Below are positions 43,373 to 51,431 of a stretch of DNA of 64,000 nt, one piece after another. Every line of letters starts with the position of its first letter. Positions within the stretch are counted from its first letter, which is position 1. Source of the stretch: Microbacterium terricola (lineage in GTDB: Bacteria; Actinomycetota; Actinomycetes; Actinomycetales; Microbacteriaceae); contig NZ_AP027141.1 of the NCBI RefSeq assembly GCF_027943945.1, positions 124,001-188,000 on the forward strand. Direction: 5' to 3'. The notes beneath the pieces are model-generated. The model was not told the origin of the DNA. It did no database searches and was given only the letters and a program-made list of their open reading frames with translations. The position numbers were made by a program, and so were the translations under genes.

Positions 43373-43939
43373 GTGGATACCCGAGCCGGAGCAGACGGTC
43401 GCGCGCGCTGCGGCTGGGTGGGCGAGGACCCGGAGTACATCCGCTACCACGACGAAGAATGGGGCGTCCCGCTCCACGGCGACCGGGCGCTCTTCGAGAA
43501 GCTCAGCCTGGAGGGGTTCCAGGCCGGTCTGAGCTGGATCACCATCCTGCGCAAGCGTCCGCACTTCCGTGAGGTCTTCGCGGGCTTCGATCCTGCCGTG
43601 ATCGCGGCGTTCGGGCCTGACGACGTCGAGCGGCTGATGGGCGATGCCGGAATCATCCGCAACCGCGCCAAGATCGAGGCGACCATCTCGAACGCGCGAC
43701 TGATGCTCGAGACGGAGGACGGCGAGCTCGATCAGCTGCTCTGGTCGTTCGCGCCGGCGCCCGGCCGCGCACGCCCCCTCTCGTTCGCCGAGGTTCCCGC
43801 CGTGACGCCGGAGTCCACCGCGATGAGCAAGGCGCTCCGCCGCCGCGGGTTCCGTTTCGTCGGGCCCACCACGATGTACGCGCTGATGCAGTCGGCCGGC
43901 ATGGTCGACGATCACCTGGTGGGGTGCTGGCGCAGCTGA
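43373..43939 (+). CDS. tag: DNA-3-methyladenine glycosylase I
   Basis: The 188-residue base-excision enzyme removes 3-methyladenine. It has the Tag zinc-snap residues: Cys in RARCGWVGEDPEYIRYHDEE with its His, and C-terminal DHLVGCW with His and Cys. The substrate pocket motif LSLEGFQAGLSWITILRKR carries the conserved Glu and Trp. Helix-hairpin-helix segments follow (LMGDAGIIRNRAKI). It starts at GTG 43373, supported by the -10 box. The length is normal for Tag. Confidence 0.95.
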   Translation: MDTRAGADGRARCGWVGEDPEYIRYHDEEWGVPLHGDRALFEKLSLEGFQAGLSWITILRKRPHFREVFAGFDPAVIAAFGPDDVERLMGDAGIIRNRAKIEATISNARLMLETEDGELDQLLWSFAPAPGRARPLSFAEVPAVTPESTAMSKALRRRGFRFVGPTTMYALMQSAGMVDDHLVGCWRS

Positions 43940-44001
43940 CCCGCTCCGCCGTGGAATGAGCGCGGCCCGCCCGCGGTTGCCCGACAGGGAGGTTCGCACA
44001 C

Positions 44002-46227
44002 ATGGATTACGGTCACCGGCTCGAGTTCGGCGCGTTCATCACCCCGGCGGCGGCCCAGCCGCAGAACCCGGTGGTGCTCACTCAAGTGGCGGAGGACGCC
44101 GGTCTCGACCTCGTCACCTTCCAGGACCACCCGTACCAGCCCGCGTTCCTCGACACGTGGACGCTGATGTCGTACGTCGCGGCGCGCACCGAGCGCATCC
44201 GGATCTCCCCGAACGTGCTCAATGTGCCGCTGCGCCCGCCCGCAGTGATCGCCCGCGCGGCGGCCAGCCTCGATCTGCTCTCGGATGGACGCTTCGAGCT
44301 CGGCCTCGGCGCAGGCGGATTCTGGGATGCGATCGAGGCGATGGGTGCGCCCCGGCTCACCCCCGGGCAGGCGGTCACCGCGCTCGGGGAGGCGATCGAC
44401 CTCATCCGTGAGCTGTGGGACACCAGTGCCCGCGGCGGCGTGTTCACCGACGGCACCCACCATCGCGTGCACGGCGCGAAGCGCGGCCCGAGGCCGGCGC
44501 ACAGCATCCCGATCCTGATCGGCGCCTACAAGCCGCGGATGCTGGCGCTCACCGGCCGGAAGGGCGACGGGTGGCTGCCGTCGCTGGGGTACATGAAGCC
44601 CGGCGACCTCGCCAGGGGCAATGCCGCGATCGACGACGCCGCCGCCTCGGTCGGCCGCGATCCCCGTGAGGTGCGCCGCCTGCTCAACGTCGGCGCCGCG
44701 CAGGGCGATGTGGAGGCGTGGGCCGAGCAGCTCGCCGCCCTCGCGCTCGAGGACGGCATGTCCACCTTCATCGTCGCCAGCGACGACCCGCGGGTGCTGG
44801 GGCAGTTCGGCCAGGAGGTCGCGCCCGCCGTCCGCGAGCGGGTCGCGCACGAGCGTGCGGCCACCGGCATCGTCGAGGCGTCGGGCCGCTCTGCGATCGC
44901 CCTGGCGCGGCGGCGCGAGGGCATCGCCTATGACGACGTGCCCGCCGGCCTGCGGGTCGTCGAACCGGGCGACTTCGACTACGCGGACGTCAGCTCGACC
45001 TATATGCGCGGCGGCGCCCCGGGCATCGTGCTGCAGCCGAAGTCGACCGCGCAGGTGGCCGAGGCGATCCGGTTCGCCGGTCGGCACCCCGACCTGCCCC
45101 TCGCGGTCCGCAGCGGCGGCCACGGCATCTCCGGACGCAGCACGAACGACGGCGGCATCGTGATCGACCTGCGCCACCTGAACGCGATCGAGGTGCGGGA
45201 CGAGGGTCGCCGACTGGTCCGCGTCGGCCCTGGGGCGCGCTGGATGGAGGTCGCCGCGGTGCTCGGCGAGCACGGCTGGGCGCTGAGCTCGGGCGACTAC
45301 GGTGCGGTCGGCGTCGGCGGGCTGGCCACGGCCGGCGGCATCGGCTGGCTCGCGCGCGAGCACGGGCTCACCATCGACCACCTCGTGGGGGCCGAGATCG
45401 TGCTCGCCGACGGAACCGTGACCAGGGTCGATGCGTCGAGCGACCCCGAGCTGTTCTGGGCCGTGCGCGGCGCCGGCGCCAACATGGGCGTGGTGACGAG
45501 CTTCGACTTCGAGGTCGACGACGTCGGCGAGATCGGCTTCGCGCAGCTGGTCTTCGATGCGAGCGACCTCGACGGCTTCCTCACCGGCTGGGGCGCCGTG
45601 ATGGAGGCCGCGCCGCGAGACCTCACGAGCTTCCTTATCCTCGGCGCCCGCCGGCCGGGCCAGCCCCGCCTCGCGCACGTGATGGCGGTCGTCGACGCGG
45701 GCGACCCCGACGCGATCATCGAGCGCCTGCAGCCGTTCGCGCAGCTCGCTCCGCTCGCCGACCAGTCGGTGCAGCTGACCACCTACCCCCGTCTGATGGC
45801 CAACGCCGACATCGGGCCGCAGCACGGAGCGGGCGAGCCCGCGTCGCGCTCCGCGCTGGTCGACCACATCACTCCGGAGATCGCCGCGGCGGCGGAGCGG
45901 ATGCTGGAGACCGGCGCGTCGTCGTTCTTCCAGATCCGGTCGGTCGGGGGAGCAGTCGCCGATGTCCCCGAGGATGCCACCGCGTACGCGCACCGCGCGG
46001 CGAACTTCTCGATCGCCGCCATCGGTGCGCGGGCCGATCGGCTCGCCGCTGCCTGGGAGCCGATCGCCGGCCAGTCGCGCGGGCTCTATCTGAGCTTCGA
46101 GAGCTCCGATCGCCCCGAGCGGATCGGCGAGGCCTTCCCGCCGGACACCCTGGCACGGCTGCGCGCGGTCAAGCGCCGCGTGGATCCCGCCGGCCGCTTC
46201 TCCGACAACTTCGCGATCGAGCCCTAG
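44002..46227 (+). CDS. LLM-class flavin oxidoreductase fused to a BBE-type FAD oxidase
   Basis: The 741-residue chain contains a luciferase-like monooxygenase (about 1-300: GHRLEFGAFITPAAAQPQNP, LDLLSDGRFELGLGAGGFW, IPILIGAYKPRMLALTGRKG). A PCMH-type FAD domain follows (about 335-500: VRSGGHGISGRSTNDGG, where the His can bind FAD covalently, and GVGGLATAGGIGWLAREHGL), with a berberine-bridge closing segment DPAGRFSDNF. The second covalent Cys of bicovalent enzymes is not seen before VGVGG, so attachment through His alone is expected. The same frame runs through both modules without a break. A substrate channelled between FMN/F420 and FAD sites is possible but unproven. Confidence 0.88.
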   Translation: MDYGHRLEFGAFITPAAAQPQNPVVLTQVAEDAGLDLVTFQDHPYQPAFLDTWTLMSYVAARTERIRISPNVLNVPLRPPAVIARAAASLDLLSDGRFELGLGAGGFWDAIEAMGAPRLTPGQAVTALGEAIDLIRELWDTSARGGVFTDGTHHRVHGAKRGPRPAHSIPILIGAYKPRMLALTGRKGDGWLPSLGYMKPGDLARGNAAIDDAAASVGRDPREVRRLLNVGAAQGDVEAWAEQLAALALEDGMSTFIVASDDPRVLGQFGQEVAPAVRERVAHERAATGIVEASGRSAIALARRREGIAYDDVPAGLRVVEPGDFDYADVSSTYMRGGAPGIVLQPKSTAQVAEAIRFAGRHPDLPLAVRSGGHGISGRSTNDGGIVIDLRHLNAIEVRDEGRRLVRVGPGARWMEVAAVLGEHGWALSSGDYGAVGVGGLATAGGIGWLAREHGLTIDHLVGAEIVLADGTVTRVDASSDPELFWAVRGAGANMGVVTSFDFEVDDVGEIGFAQLVFDASDLDGFLTGWGAVMEAAPRDLTSFLILGARRPGQPRLAHVMAVVDAGDPDAIIERLQPFAQLAPLADQSVQLTTYPRLMANADIGPQHGAGEPASRSALVDHITPEIAAAAERMLETGASSFFQIRSVGGAVADVPEDATAYAHRAANFSIAAIGARADRLAAAWEPIAGQSRGLYLSFESSDRPERIGEAFPPDTLARLRAVKRRVDPAGRFSDNFAIEP

Positions 46228-46652
46228 ACCGTCGCGTCGTGCAGATGCCGCTCGCCGTGGTTGAGCACCTTCACCATGACGCCGCGGCGGCGCAGCTCGG
46301 CGAGGGTGCGCGTCTCCTCGTCGGTGTCGCGGCCGAGGGCGTGCACCGTCGCGACGACCAGCACGTCACCGAGCGTGAGCCGGCCGAACAGCCGCACCAG
46401 GCGCTCCTCCCACGACTCGAGGGTCTCGGGCGCGGGGTGGCGGAAGCCTTCGATCGGCACCCCGAACCGGGCGAGGTCGCGGCGCTGCTCCACGACCGAC
46501 GGCATGTCGTCGCGCGAGATCACGAGCCCGACCAACCGTGAGCCGGCCGGCCGAGCCTGCCACCAGTCGCGGTCCCGCTGCAGCTCGGTGAAGCACTTCG
46601 GGCACTCCGCGGCCGCGTGCGGCAGATCGATGGGGCTCGTCACGTCGGTCAT
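46224..46652 (-). CDS. Resolvase-N-like orphan domain protein
   Basis: The 142-residue protein has an N-terminal CPKC pair (ECPKCFTELQRD) and then a fold-length match to the serine-recombinase catalytic domain. RLVGLVISRDDMPSVVEQRR corresponds to the YARVSTDDQ..Q region with Ser and Gln kept. GDVLVVATVHALGRDTDEE corresponds to the GDxLvvxxxDRLgR region, and ELRRRGVMVKVL to the following strand. The DNA-binding helix-turn-helix is absent. It may be a domesticated domain rather than an active recombinase. A GACAAT box supports the start. Its stop shares the CTAG with the convergent LLM gene. Confidence 0.72.
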   Translation of the reverse strand: MTDVTSPIDLPHAAAECPKCFTELQRDRDWWQARPAGSRLVGLVISRDDMPSVVEQRRDLARFGVPIEGFRHPAPETLESWEERLVRLFGRLTLGDVLVVATVHALGRDTDEETRTLAELRRRGVMVKVLNHGERHLHDATV

Positions 46653-46658
46653 GCGTAC

Positions 46659-46664
46659 ATTGTC
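46659..46664 (-). promoter_or_regulatory. -10 element (GACAAT), leaderless promoter
   Basis: Minus strand GACAAT, GTACGC, then ATG 46652. Six-base spacing. Confidence 0.5.
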
Positions 46665-46681
46665 GCAGTCCGGAGCCGGTT

Positions 46682-48448
46682 TCAACCGTCCTCGTGCAGT
46701 CGGCGTTCGAGGGCGAGCTGGTCGGCGTCGAGGTCGGCCAGGGCGTGCCGCAGCGCGGCGGTGCTGTAGGTCCCGCCGGACGAGATCTCGTTGAGCCGGC
46801 CGCGCATCGCCTCGAGCGTCGCGAGGCGCAGCTCCATCATCTCGACGGCGAGGGAGCTCGCGTCGTCGCTCGGCGGAGCGGCGGCACGCTGCGCCATCTT
46901 GGTCATCATGTCGGCGGAGAACGGCTCGCCGTCCGCGCGGCGCAGATCGGGGTCCGAGAGCACGGCGGTCGCCGCATCCCGCAGCTCTTCGGCGAGTCGC
47001 TGCTGCTCGTCGTGGCTGGCCCTGTCGGCATCGGTGCGCGGAATCTGCAGCCGCCGGACCAGCCAGGGGAGGGTCAGCCCCTGCAGCAGCAGGCTGCCGG
47101 CCGCGACGAAGAACGCGATCAGGATGAGCAGCGCGCGCCCGTCGATGTCGCGGTCGAGCGTCTGCGCCGCGGCAAGGGTGACCACGCCGCGCATGCCGGC
47201 CCAGACGATCACGGCGCCGTGCTTCCAGCCGAGCGGCGCCGCCTGGTAGTAGTCCAGATCGGCGATGCTGCGCGCGACCCGGCCGCGCAGGTTGCTCATC
47301 CTGCGCCTGGCCTGCTCGGCCGTCGGCCCGCCCGGACCGCCGCGCGCTCCCCGGCGCGGACCGCCGCCCTGAGCCGACTCGAGCGGGGGGATCGCCGTCG
47401 CCTCGAACTCGTCGATGCGATCGCTGAGGGCGTCGAGACGCTCCCGCTGACGGCCGCGGGCACGCCGAGTCTGGATCCAGATGAGGATCGACACGTACAC
47501 GGCGCGGATGAGCAGGATGATCGCCAGCGCGGCCAGTGCGAGCCAGCTCGCATCGAACACGCTGTAGCCGTCGTCCACGTTCTGCCTGACCAGCTCCTTC
47601 AGCTCGAGCCCCATCATGAGGAAGACGGCGCCTTCCAGCACGAGCTCGATCGTGCGCCAGTTGAGCTGATCGCTCAGCCTCTGCTCAGGGGTGAACCATC
47701 GGGCGGCGCCCTGCCCGGTGACGAGCCCCGCGACGACCGCGGCGACGAGCCCGGACCCGCCCAGGTGCTCGGTGGGCAGGTAGGCCAGGAACGGAACGGT
47801 GAACCCGATCGCGGTGTTCGCCGCGGAGTTGTGCACCCAGGCGCGCAGTCGCAGCGTGATCCAGCCCAGCACGGCGCCCACGACGACCGCCACGACGATG
47901 CCGACGGCGAAGCTGCCGACCGCGCCCCAGAGGGAGAAGCCGCCGGCGATCGCGGCGATCGCCGTGCGCAGCAGCACGAGGGCGGTGGCGTCGTTGAGCA
48001 GGCTCTCGCCCTCGAGCATCGTGACCACGCGGGGCGTGATGCCGAGGCGTCGCACGATGGAGGTGGCGACAGCATCCGTCGGACTGAGGATGGCGCCGAG
48101 GGCGACGCCGAGGGGGAACCCGACCTCCGGGATCGCGAGGAAGAAGAAGACGCCGAGGAGCAGGGAGCTGCCGACCACCAGGACCACGGCGAGACCCGAG
48201 ATCGGACCGAAATCGCGGCGGAACTCGATCGCGGGCAGGTTCACCGCGGCCGAGTAGAGCAGGGGCGGGAGCACGCCGACCAGGATCAGCTCGGGCTCCA
48301 CCTCCACCGGCGGGACGAACGGCAGCACCGACACCGCGATGCCCAGCCCCATGAGCATGAGGGGCCCCGCCACCCCGAGCTTCTGCGCGAGGGCGGTGGT
48401 GACGGCGACGGCGATCACGCCGATCACCACCACGAGGAGCACGTCCAC
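46682..48448 (-). CDS. Na+/H+ antiporter, CPA1 (NhaP/YjcE-like) family
   Basis: The 588-residue membrane protein has about twelve helices. The transport core contains LILVGVLPPLLYSAAVNLP, ALGAILSPTDAVATSIVRRL and TMLEGESLLNDATALVL, where the ND pair binds the cation. A long cytoplasmic tail from about residue 400, with a central disordered part and later helices, may sense pH or interact. I chose GTG 48448, one base after the mdh stop, which keeps the first helix at the N-terminus. Longer reading into mdh is less likely. It exchanges Na+ or K+ for protons. Confidence 0.92.
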   Translation of the reverse strand: MDVLLVVVIGVIAVAVTTALAQKLGVAGPLMLMGLGIAVSVLPFVPPVEVEPELILVGVLPPLLYSAAVNLPAIEFRRDFGPISGLAVVLVVGSSLLLGVFFFLAIPEVGFPLGVALGAILSPTDAVATSIVRRLGITPRVVTMLEGESLLNDATALVLLRTAIAAIAGGFSLWGAVGSFAVGIVVAVVVGAVLGWITLRLRAWVHNSAANTAIGFTVPFLAYLPTEHLGGSGLVAAVVAGLVTGQGAARWFTPEQRLSDQLNWRTIELVLEGAVFLMMGLELKELVRQNVDDGYSVFDASWLALAALAIILLIRAVYVSILIWIQTRRARGRQRERLDALSDRIDEFEATAIPPLESAQGGGPRRGARGGPGGPTAEQARRRMSNLRGRVARSIADLDYYQAAPLGWKHGAVIVWAGMRGVVTLAAAQTLDRDIDGRALLILIAFFVAAGSLLLQGLTLPWLVRRLQIPRTDADRASHDEQQRLAEELRDAATAVLSDPDLRRADGEPFSADMMTKMAQRAAAPPSDDASSLAVEMMELRLATLEAMRGRLNEISSGGTYSTAALRHALADLDADQLALERRLHEDG

Positions 48449-48449
48449 G

Positions 48450-49454
48450 TCAGAGCTTCCCGATAGCCCGGACGGCGTCACGCTCGGCGACGAGCTCGTC
48501 GACGGATGCGGTGAACCGCGCGCGTCCGCGATCGTCGAGGTCGAGGCCCTCGATCACGCGATAGCCCGAACCGTCGGAGCGCACCGGGAAGGAGCACACC
48601 AGGCCCTCGGGCACGCCGTACTCGCCGTGCGAGGCGACGGCGGCGGAGGTCCAGGCCGTGCCGGCTCGCTCGTCGCGGACGTGCTCGATGACGGCATTCG
48701 CCGCGGAGGCGACCGACGACGAGCCCCGCACCTCGATGATCTCGGCGCCGCGCCGTGCCACCCGGGGGACGAACTCCTCGTCCAGCCAGATGCGCGCGGC
48801 GTCGGCGCCGCCCACCGCATCCGCGACCGCGTCGAGCGCCGGCCGGCCCGCGACGCGCGCATGGGCGATGTCGGGGAACTGGGTGGCGGAGTGGTTGCCC
48901 CAGACGGTCACCCCGGAGACCTCGCCGGGAGAGACGTCGAGGACGCTCGCGAGCTGGCCCACCGCGCGATTGTGATCGAGGCGGGTGAGCGCGCTGAAGC
49001 GCTCGGCCGGAACCCCGGCCGCGGATGCCGCCGCGATCGCCGCGTTCGTGTTGGCGGGGTTGCCCACGACGACCGCACGCACGTCGGATGCCGCGACCTC
49101 GCCGATGGCCGCGCCCTGCGGGCCGAAGATCCCCGCGTTCGCGGCCAGCAGGTCGCCCCGCTCCATGCCGGGGCCGCGCGGCCGCGCGCCGACGAGCAGG
49201 GCGATGCTCGCGCCCGCGAACGCGACGTGCGGATCGTCCGTGACCTCGACGTCGTGCAAGAGGTCGAACGCGCAGTCCTGCAGCTCGAGGGCGGCGCCCT
49301 CGGCGCCGCGCACCCCCTGCGGGATCTCCAGGAGTCGCAGCCGCACGGGCTGCGCGGAACCCAGCATGTCGCCCGCGGCGATCCGGAACAGCAGTGCGTA
49401 CCCGATCTGCCCACCGGCCCCCGTCACGGTCACGGTGATCGGCTGAGACGACAT
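48450..49454 (-). CDS. mdh: Malate dehydrogenase
   Basis: The 334-residue NAD-dependent enzyme interconverts malate and oxaloacetate in the TCA cycle. It has the Rossmann start [33 protein letters not shown], the catalytic Asp/Arg region LTRLDHNRA and the active-site His in [11 protein letters not shown]. This is the cytosolic eukaryote-like MDH type common in Actinobacteria. A leaderless TAAACT box precedes the ATG. The antiporter gene follows after one base, so the two are cotranscribed. Confidence 0.95.
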   Translation of the reverse strand: MSSQPITVTVTGAGGQIGYALLFRIAAGDMLGSAQPVRLRLLEIPQGVRGAEGAALELQDCAFDLLHDVEVTDDPHVAFAGASIALLVGARPRGPGMERGDLLAANAGIFGPQGAAIGEVAASDVRAVVVGNPANTNAAIAAASAAGVPAERFSALTRLDHNRAVGQLASVLDVSPGEVSGVTVWGNHSATQFPDIAHARVAGRPALDAVADAVGGADAARIWLDEEFVPRVARRGAEIIEVRGSSSVASAANAVIEHVRDERAGTAWTSAAVASHGEYGVPEGLVCSFPVRSDGSGYRVIEGLDLDDRGRARFTASVDELVAERDAVRAIGKL

Positions 49455-49460
49455 GGCACG

Positions 49461-49466
49461 AGTTTA
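49461..49466 (-). promoter_or_regulatory. -10 element (TAAACT), leaderless promoter of mdh
   Basis: Minus strand TAAACT, CGTGCC, then ATG 49454. Six-base spacing without a ribosome site. Confidence 0.5.
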
Positions 49467-49535
49467 GGCCCGGCCCACGATGCGCGGGCATGCCGTGCGA
49501 TCCCCGATATCCCGGTCCTCGAGGCCCGGGAAGGG

Positions 49536-49541
49536 TACCGT
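49536..49541 (+). promoter_or_regulatory. -10 element (TACCGT), leaderless promoter of the metallopeptidase gene
   Basis: TACCGT, GGCGGA, then ATG 49548. Confidence 0.5.
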
Positions 49542-49547
49542 GGCGGA

Positions 49548-50417
49548 ATGACGTTCAATGACAACGCGAACGTCGGCGGCAACAGGGCCCGGCGGCGCGG
49601 CCGGGGGGTGGCGATCGGCGGCGGTGTGGCCGGCGTCGGCGCGATCGCCGTGCTGGTGCTGAGCCTGGTCACCGGCCAGGACTTCACCGGACTGCTCGGC
49701 CTCGGCGGCGGCACCGAAGGCTCCTCCGGCGAGACCGAGGTCGCCCAGTGCGACACCGGAGCCGACGCGAACGCGCGCGACGACTGCCGGCTGGCGGCAG
49801 CATCCCTCAATATCGACCAGTACTGGGCGGGCCAGATCCAGGACTATCGCGAGCCGCAGCTGATCATCGTCGACGGGTCCACCTCGACGCAGTGCGGCAC
49901 GGCCTCGAACGCGACCGGCCCGTTCTACTGCCCGCCCGAGGAGACCGTCTACGTCGACCCGACCTTCTTCGGCGTGCTGCGCGAGCAGTTCGACGCCACC
50001 GCAGGGCCACTCGCCCAGCTGTACGTGCTCGCGCACGAATACGGCCACCACGTGCAGCAGATCACCGGGATCATGGACGAGCACCAGGACCGGGGCACCG
50101 GACCGGACAGCGACGGGGTGCGCACCGAGCTGCAGGCGGACTGCTTCGCCGGCGCATGGGTCGCCGACTCGTCGAAGCAGGTGGACGAGGATGGCGTCGC
50201 CTTCCTGAAGGAGCCCACGCCGCAGCAGGTCGCGGACGCGCTGAACGCTGCGGCGACGGTGGGCGACGACCACATCCAGGAGGAGTCCGGCGGGGTCGTG
50301 AACCCGGAGAGCTGGACGCACGGCTCGAGCGAGCAGCGGCAGCGCTGGTTCGACGTGGGCTACGACAACGGCCCGGAGGCCTGCGACACGTTCTCCGTGT
50401 CGGGGAGCGATCTGTGA
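49548..50417 (+). CDS. Neutral zinc metallopeptidase (YpfJ family), membrane anchored
   Basis: The 289-residue protein has a basic start, one membrane helix (about 22-45) and a short acidic linker. The external peptidase domain carries VLAHEYGHHVQQITG, where the HExxH variant HEYGH binds zinc, and RTELQADCFAGAWV, which supplies the third ligand. Four Cys residues (QCDTG, DDCR, TQCGT, FYCPP) may form disulfides outside the cell. Substrates of this family are not known. The stop overlaps the start of the peptidase gene pip. Confidence 0.92.
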   Translation: MTFNDNANVGGNRARRRGRGVAIGGGVAGVGAIAVLVLSLVTGQDFTGLLGLGGGTEGSSGETEVAQCDTGADANARDDCRLAAASLNIDQYWAGQIQDYREPQLIIVDGSTSTQCGTASNATGPFYCPPEETVYVDPTFFGVLREQFDATAGPLAQLYVLAHEYGHHVQQITGIMDEHQDRGTGPDSDGVRTELQADCFAGAWVADSSKQVDEDGVAFLKEPTPQQVADALNAAATVGDDHIQEESGGVVNPESWTHGSSEQRQRWFDVGYDNGPEACDTFSVSGSDL

Positions 50418-51394
50418 ACGGCCCCGCGCACCTCGACGAGATCCTCTACCCCGAGATCGAGCCGTACGAGACCGGCGAGCTGCTCGCGGGCGACGGCAAC
50501 CGCCTGTACTGGGAGCAGAGCGGCAACCCCGACGGCAAGCCGGTGGTGTTCCTGCACGGGGGACCCGGCAGCGGCACATCGCCCTGGCAGCGGCGCTTCT
50601 TCGATCCCGCCGTCTACCGGATCGTGCTGTTCGACCAGCGCGGATGCGGACGCTCCACCCCGCATGCCAGCCACCCGGACGCCGACCTCCGGCACAACAC
50701 GACGTGGCACCTCGTCGGCGACATCGAGCTGCTGCGCCGCAACCTCGGCATCGAGCGGTGGCAGGTGTTCGGCGGATCGTGGGGCAGCGCGCTCGCGCTC
50801 GCCTATGCCGAATCGCACCCCGAGGTCGTCACCGAGCTCATCGTGCGCGGCGTCTTCACCCTGCGCGCGCACGAGCTGGAGTGGTTCTACGAGGGTGGGG
50901 CGTCGGCGCTGCTGCCCGACCAGTGGGAGGACTTCATCGCGCCGATCCCGGTGCTCGAGCGCCAGCACCTGATCGAGGCGTACCACCGCCGGCTGTTCGA
51001 CCCCGACCCCGCGGTGCACGTGCCGGCCGCCCTCGCCTGGACCACGTGGGAGGCCTCGTCGCTCACCCTCCGTCCGGATCCCGCGCTGGTGGAATCGATG
51101 ACGGAGGATGCTGCCGCCACCGCCTTCGCCCGTATCGAGAACCACTACTTCGTGCACGGCGGGTGGTTCCGCGAGGACCAGCTGATCGCCGACGCCGGGG
51201 CGCTCCGCGACATCCCGGGGGTGATCGTGCAGGGACGCTACGACCTGTGCACGCCGATCATGACCGCGTGGGACCTGCACCGGGCATGGCCGGAGGCCGA
51301 GTTCGTCGTGGTGGATGACGCCGGCCACTCGGCCACCGAGCCGGGCATCGCCCGCGCGCTCCGCGCCGCCGCCGACCGCTTCGCGCACGCCTGA
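50414..51394 (+). CDS. pip: Proline iminopeptidase (S33 alpha/beta hydrolase)
   Basis: The 326-residue enzyme removes N-terminal proline from peptides. It shows the oxyanion HGGPG motif, FDQRGCGRS, the nucleophile elbow GGSWGSALALAYAESHP (Ser), GRYDLCTP (Asp) and DDAGHSATEPG (His), completing the triad. The cap domain carries the Glu-rich region typical for proline recognition. Starts at GTG 50414, overlapping the metallopeptidase stop (GTGA), so the two peptidases form an operon. Confidence 0.94.
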   Translation: MNGPAHLDEILYPEIEPYETGELLAGDGNRLYWEQSGNPDGKPVVFLHGGPGSGTSPWQRRFFDPAVYRIVLFDQRGCGRSTPHASHPDADLRHNTTWHLVGDIELLRRNLGIERWQVFGGSWGSALALAYAESHPEVVTELIVRGVFTLRAHELEWFYEGGASALLPDQWEDFIAPIPVLERQHLIEAYHRRLFDPDPAVHVPAALAWTTWEASSLTLRPDPALVESMTEDAAATAFARIENHYFVHGGWFREDQLIADAGALRDIPGVIVQGRYDLCTPIMTAWDLHRAWPEAEFVVVDDAGHSATEPGIARALRAAADRFAHA

Positions 51395-51410
51395 CCGCTG
51401 CGTGGCGCAA

Positions 51411-51428
51411 GGCGCCTGAGGCGGCGCC
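51411..51428. terminator. GGCGCC hairpin between convergent genes
   Basis: Two GGCGCC arms separated by six bases follow the pip stop and precede the convergent aldehyde dehydrogenase stop. No U-tract. Confidence 0.4.
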
Positions 51429-51431
51429 GGG

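Noticed and set aside
46682-48481. A longer antiporter start inside mdh (48481)
   Set aside because: It would overlap mdh by 32 bases and place a non-helical segment before the first membrane helix. GTG 48448 fits the one-base spacing.
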